A DNA stretch of 64,000 nucleotides, from positions 242,885 through 306,884 of the forward strand of contig NZ_JAAAMI010000003.1 of the NCBI RefSeq assembly GCF_010500845.1, read 5' to 3'. The translations under genes and the position numbers were made by a program. The stretch comes from Flagellimonas sediminis. Its GTDB lineage: Bacteria; Bacteroidota; Bacteroidia; Flavobacteriales; Flavobacteriaceae. The number at the start of each line of letters is the position of its first letter. The first letter of the stretch is position 1. Below are positions 62,095-64,000 of the stretch, piece after piece. The notes beneath the pieces were generated by a model, which was given only the letters and a program-made list of their open reading frames with translations, was not told the origin of the DNA and did not search any database.

Positions 62095-62610
62095 ATGATC
62101 ATCAAAGCCGTAAGGGGCATATCCCCGGTAATGGGAAAGGATTGTTTTATAGCCGAGAATGCTACCATTGTGGGTGAGGTCACCATGGGCGACCAATGCA
62201 GTATATGGTTCAATGCGGTGGTTCGGGGCGATGTCCATTTTATAAAAATGGGCAACAAGGTAAACGTGCAGGATGGGGCCGTAATCCATTGTACGTATCT
62301 AAAATCACCTACGACCATAGGAAACAATGTATCTATTGGGCATAATGCCATTGTGCATGGGTGCACTATAAAGGACAACGTGCTGGTGGGCATGGGCAGC
62401 ATCATTATGGACGATTGTGTGGTGGAAAGTAATTCCATCATCGCTGCAGGGGCCGTGGTCACCAAGGGAACCCATGTGGAAGCCAACAGCATTTATGCCG
62501 GAATGCCAGCCAAAAAGATCAAGGATATCAGCCCAGAATTAAGTTCGGGTGAAATCGACCGTATCGCCAACAACTATGTGAAATATTCCAGTTGGTTCAA
62601 GGAAGAATAG
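62095..62610 (+). CDS. Gamma-carbonic-anhydrase-like (left-handed beta helix) protein
   Basis: The 171-residue protein has the hexapeptide repeats of a left-handed beta helix: ATIVGEVTMGDQCSIWFNAV, VRGDVHFIKMGNKVNVQDGA and NVSIGHNAIVHGCTIKDNVL. Gly/His residues match the gamma-carbonic anhydrase/YrdA group, with a metal-binding His set in the trimer interface. Whether it hydrates CO2 or has another role is unproven; many YrdA-like members have no measured activity. It follows the two-component genes after 87 nt. Confidence 0.9.
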   Translation: MIIKAVRGISPVMGKDCFIAENATIVGEVTMGDQCSIWFNAVVRGDVHFIKMGNKVNVQDGAVIHCTYLKSPTTIGNNVSIGHNAIVHGCTIKDNVLVGMGSIIMDDCVVESNSIIAAGAVVTKGTHVEANSIYAGMPAKKIKDISPELSSGEIDRIANNYVKYSSWFKEE

Positions 62611-62615
62611 CTAAT

Positions 62616-62671
62616 CTTTCCAACAATCCAACAATCTAAAAGTCCAAAAATCTAACCATCCAAGTATCCAA
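62616..62671 (+). repeat. Seven imperfect 8-bp tandem repeats before fabD
   Basis: Seven consecutive octamers run from 62616 to 62671: CTTTCCAA, CAATCCAA, CAATCTAA, AAGTCCAA, AAATCTAA, CCATCCAA, GTATCCAA. All keep TCYAA at their right end (consensus xxWTCYAA). The block lies between the stop of the carbonic-anhydrase-like gene and the fabD promoter. Its strict period of 8, unlike the helical repeat of DNA, suggests a slippage-derived tract rather than stacked operators. Confidence 0.75.
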
Positions 62672-62692
62672 AACACATAGAATAATATTCCC

Positions 62693-62700
62693 TATTTTTG
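62693..62700 (+). promoter_or_regulatory. -7 element of the fabD promoter
   Basis: TATTTTTG (62693-62700) is an exact TAnnTTTG match. The predicted transcript start near 62707 gives a 19-nt leader before the ATG at 62726. The -33 element is unclear. Confidence 0.45.
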
Positions 62701-62725
62701 TCCCACTCAAAAAAACTCGACTAAG

Positions 62726-63610
62726 ATGAACGCATATATTTTTCCAGGACAAGGAGCGCAATTTGTGGGTATGGGGTTGGACCTGTACGAGAACCATTCC
62801 GTGGCACAGGAACTTTTTGAAAAAGCCAACGAAATATTGGGCTTTTCCATCACCGATATCATGTTCGAGGGCACCGCCGAAGATTTGAAACAGACCAAAG
62901 TTACCCAACCTGCCATCTTTTTACATTCCGTGATCTTGAGCAAGGTACTTGGCGATACGTTCAAACCCGATATGGTGGCCGGACATTCCTTGGGCGAATT
63001 TTCAGCCTTGGTGGCCAACGGCACCCTTAATTTTGAGGATGGACTTCAATTGGTTTCCCAACGTGCCCTTGCCATGCAAAAGGCCTGTGAGATCAAACCC
63101 AGCACCATGGCGGCCGTTTTGGGATTGGATGATGCCATTGTGGAGAAAATATGTGCCGAAGTCGAAGGTATTGTGGTGCCTGCAAACTACAACTGTCCAG
63201 GTCAATTGGTGATTTCTGGTGAAGTGGATGCCGTGAACATTGCCTGTGAAAAATTAAAGGAAGCCGGGGCCAAGCGAGCCCTGTTGTTGCCTGTTGGGGG
63301 TGCCTTCCATTCCCCATTGATGGAGCCTGCCCGCGAAGAGTTGGCGGCAGCCATTGAAGCCACCCAGTTCAGTGTGCCTAACTGTCCCATTTATCAGAAT
63401 GTGACCACCACGGCCGTATCCGATGCCAATGAAATCAAAAAGAACCTGATCCTACAATTGACCGCCCCCGTAAAATGGAACCAAAGCGTGCAACAAATGG
63501 TCAAGGATGGGGCTTCTTCCTTTGTTGAGGTAGGTCCGGGCAAAGTACTTCAGGGATTGGTGAAAAAGATAAGTCCAGAGGCCGAAACCAGCTCTGCCGT
63601 AGTTTCGTAA
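62726..63610 (+). CDS. fabD: Malonyl-CoA:ACP transacylase
   Basis: The 294-residue protein is FabD: FPGQGAQFVGMGLDLYENHS at the N-terminus, the nucleophile Ser88 in AGHSLGEFSAL, and AAVLGLDDAIVEKICAEVEG, VVPANYNCPGQLVISGEVDA, then ALLLPVGGAFHSPLMEPARE with the catalytic His. It loads malonyl groups onto acyl carrier protein for fatty acid synthesis in the cytoplasm. It appears monocistronic, with its own promoter and a weak hairpin terminator after it. Confidence 0.96.
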   Translation: MNAYIFPGQGAQFVGMGLDLYENHSVAQELFEKANEILGFSITDIMFEGTAEDLKQTKVTQPAIFLHSVILSKVLGDTFKPDMVAGHSLGEFSALVANGTLNFEDGLQLVSQRALAMQKACEIKPSTMAAVLGLDDAIVEKICAEVEGIVVPANYNCPGQLVISGEVDAVNIACEKLKEAGAKRALLLPVGGAFHSPLMEPAREELAAAIEATQFSVPNCPIYQNVTTTAVSDANEIKKNLILQLTAPVKWNQSVQQMVKDGASSFVEVGPGKVLQGLVKKISPEAETSSAVVS

Positions 63611-63659
63611 ATACTCGCAAACAGTTTATCCGATTAAATAGAGATTTAAACTAATAGCT

Positions 63660-63680
63660 AGTGGGGACTCCCTGCTTTTT
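63660..63680 (+). terminator. Weak hairpin terminator after fabD
   Basis: AGTGGG (63660-63665) can pair with CCTGCT-type sequence (63671-63676, two G-T pairs) around a 5-nt loop, followed by a short T run to 63680. The stem is weak, so the call is tentative. Confidence 0.45.
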
Positions 63681-63755
63681 CGTAATATTGGTAGCTCCCA
63701 AATCACCAACCTATCATGGCGCCAAGAACGTAACTGAAACTGATTGATTTAGGTG

Positions 63756-64000
63756 ATGCTGACCTTGTTTAAAACAACTTCTAATACCTCATCGACCCAT
63801 GTGCGTCGAGGTGGGGTCTTGTGTATTCTTTTATTGGTTTTTGGGGTTGGAAGTGTTATGGGGCAAGTAACGGTCGAGTTCTCCCAGGCCACGGGCTCGG
63901 ATGCTGAAAACAGCGGGGGCAACCTTCCTGTACTGCTTGTCACGGGCACGGTGGTCAACGCGACCACGGTGACGGTGACGGACCTTGGCACGGGCACGGC
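63756..64000 (+). CDS. Secreted Calx-beta-type protein, 5' part (C-terminus outside window)
   Basis: The frame from ATG 63756 stays open to the window end (81 complete codons). It has a signal segment (GVLCILLLVFGVGSVMGQ) and then VTVEFSQATGSDAENSGGNL followed by PVLLVTGTVVNATTVTVTD, the start of a Calx-beta-like domain as repeated in large surface proteins. GC content and codon choice (ACG, GTG, GGC) look higher than in fabD. Surface or secreted location is likely, possibly by type IX secretion. No promoter was found in the 75 nt before the ATG. Confidence 0.75.
   Translation, partial: MLTLFKTTSNTSSTHVRRGGVLCILLLVFGVGSVMGQVTVEFSQATGSDAENSGGNLPVLLVTGTVVNATTVTVTDLGTGT

Noticed and set aside
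1..64000. tRNA or rRNA genes, CRISPR arrays, prophage or insertion sequences
   Set aside because: None was seen: no cloverleaf with CCA-type ends, no regularly spaced repeats with unique spacers, no transposase, integrase or phage structural genes.

Overview
The window is chromosomal DNA of a member of the Bacteroidota, almost certainly a marine Flavobacteriaceae species. Supporting signs are: the promoter consensus TTTG-N19/20-TAnnTTTG ahead of many genes; a type IX secretion/gliding gene (sprA); a PorP/SprF-like protein; an alternative complex III (act) operon joined to an aa3-type cytochrome oxidase; a leader-poor, AT-leaning gene style without strong Shine-Dalgarno sites; and gene orders such as rimP-nusA-infB and maeB-ruvA-sprA. 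The exact genus cannot be fixed from the sequence alone; an Allomuricauda/Flagellimonas-like organism is a guess. No tRNA, rRNA, CRISPR array, prophage or insertion sequence was seen.

Layout. 1-881: 5' part of a minus-strand secreted PA14-domain protein. 1.1-5.7 kb: rimP-nusA-infB, with a terminator-like hairpin in the leader. 5.7-6.1 kb: a small SPOR-domain protein. 6.35-18.0 kb: actABCDEF-coxB-coxA, a long respiratory operon encoding the quinol:cytochrome c oxidoreductase ACIII and oxidase subunits II and I. 18.1-24.9 kb: a DUF2807 protein, ruvB, a three-gene sulfur-type cluster (TsdA-like dihaem cytochrome plus two exported DsrE-like proteins), queG and a sugar transporter. 25.0-35.0 kb: maeB-ruvA-sprA. 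35.1-36.7 kb: gcvH, a VanZ-like protein and a TonB-like protein. 36.8-42.0 kb: a second oxidase locus (haem o synthase, two subunits III, subunit IV, a Cys-less thioredoxin-like protein, SCO1, DUF420, a small CxxC membrane protein). 42.1-51.6 kb: an ABC efflux system with two homologous permease pairs, two membrane fusion proteins, one ATPase and one TolC. 51.6-57.6 kb: tsaB, a small mechanosensitive channel, a DUF255 thioredoxin-like lipoprotein, dodecin, an Nfu/NifU-type Fe-S protein and a PorP/SprF-like protein. 57.7-63.6 kb: a von Willebrand factor A protein, a LytS/LytTR-type two-component pair, a gamma-carbonic-anhydrase-like protein and fabD. 63.76 kb to the end: 5' part of a secreted Calx-beta-type protein.

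How the genes work together. The two respiratory loci together specify quinol oxidation by ACIII, electron transfer to an A-type haem-copper oxidase, haem o formation and copper insertion into CuA (SCO1). Subunits I/II and III/IV of the oxidase are in separate loci 20 kb apart. SprA is the outer-membrane translocon of type IX secretion, and the truncated secreted proteins at both window edges are the kind of cargo such systems export, although their C-terminal sorting domains lie outside the window.

The parts most worth a second look are: the helix-hairpin-helix tail fused to ActC, the TsdA/DsrE cluster, the Cys-less SCO-like protein beside real SCO1, the duplicated permease modules around a single ATPase, the hairpin in the rimP leader, a run of seven 8-bp repeats before fabD, and a cluster of promoters lying only 4-8 nt before start codons.
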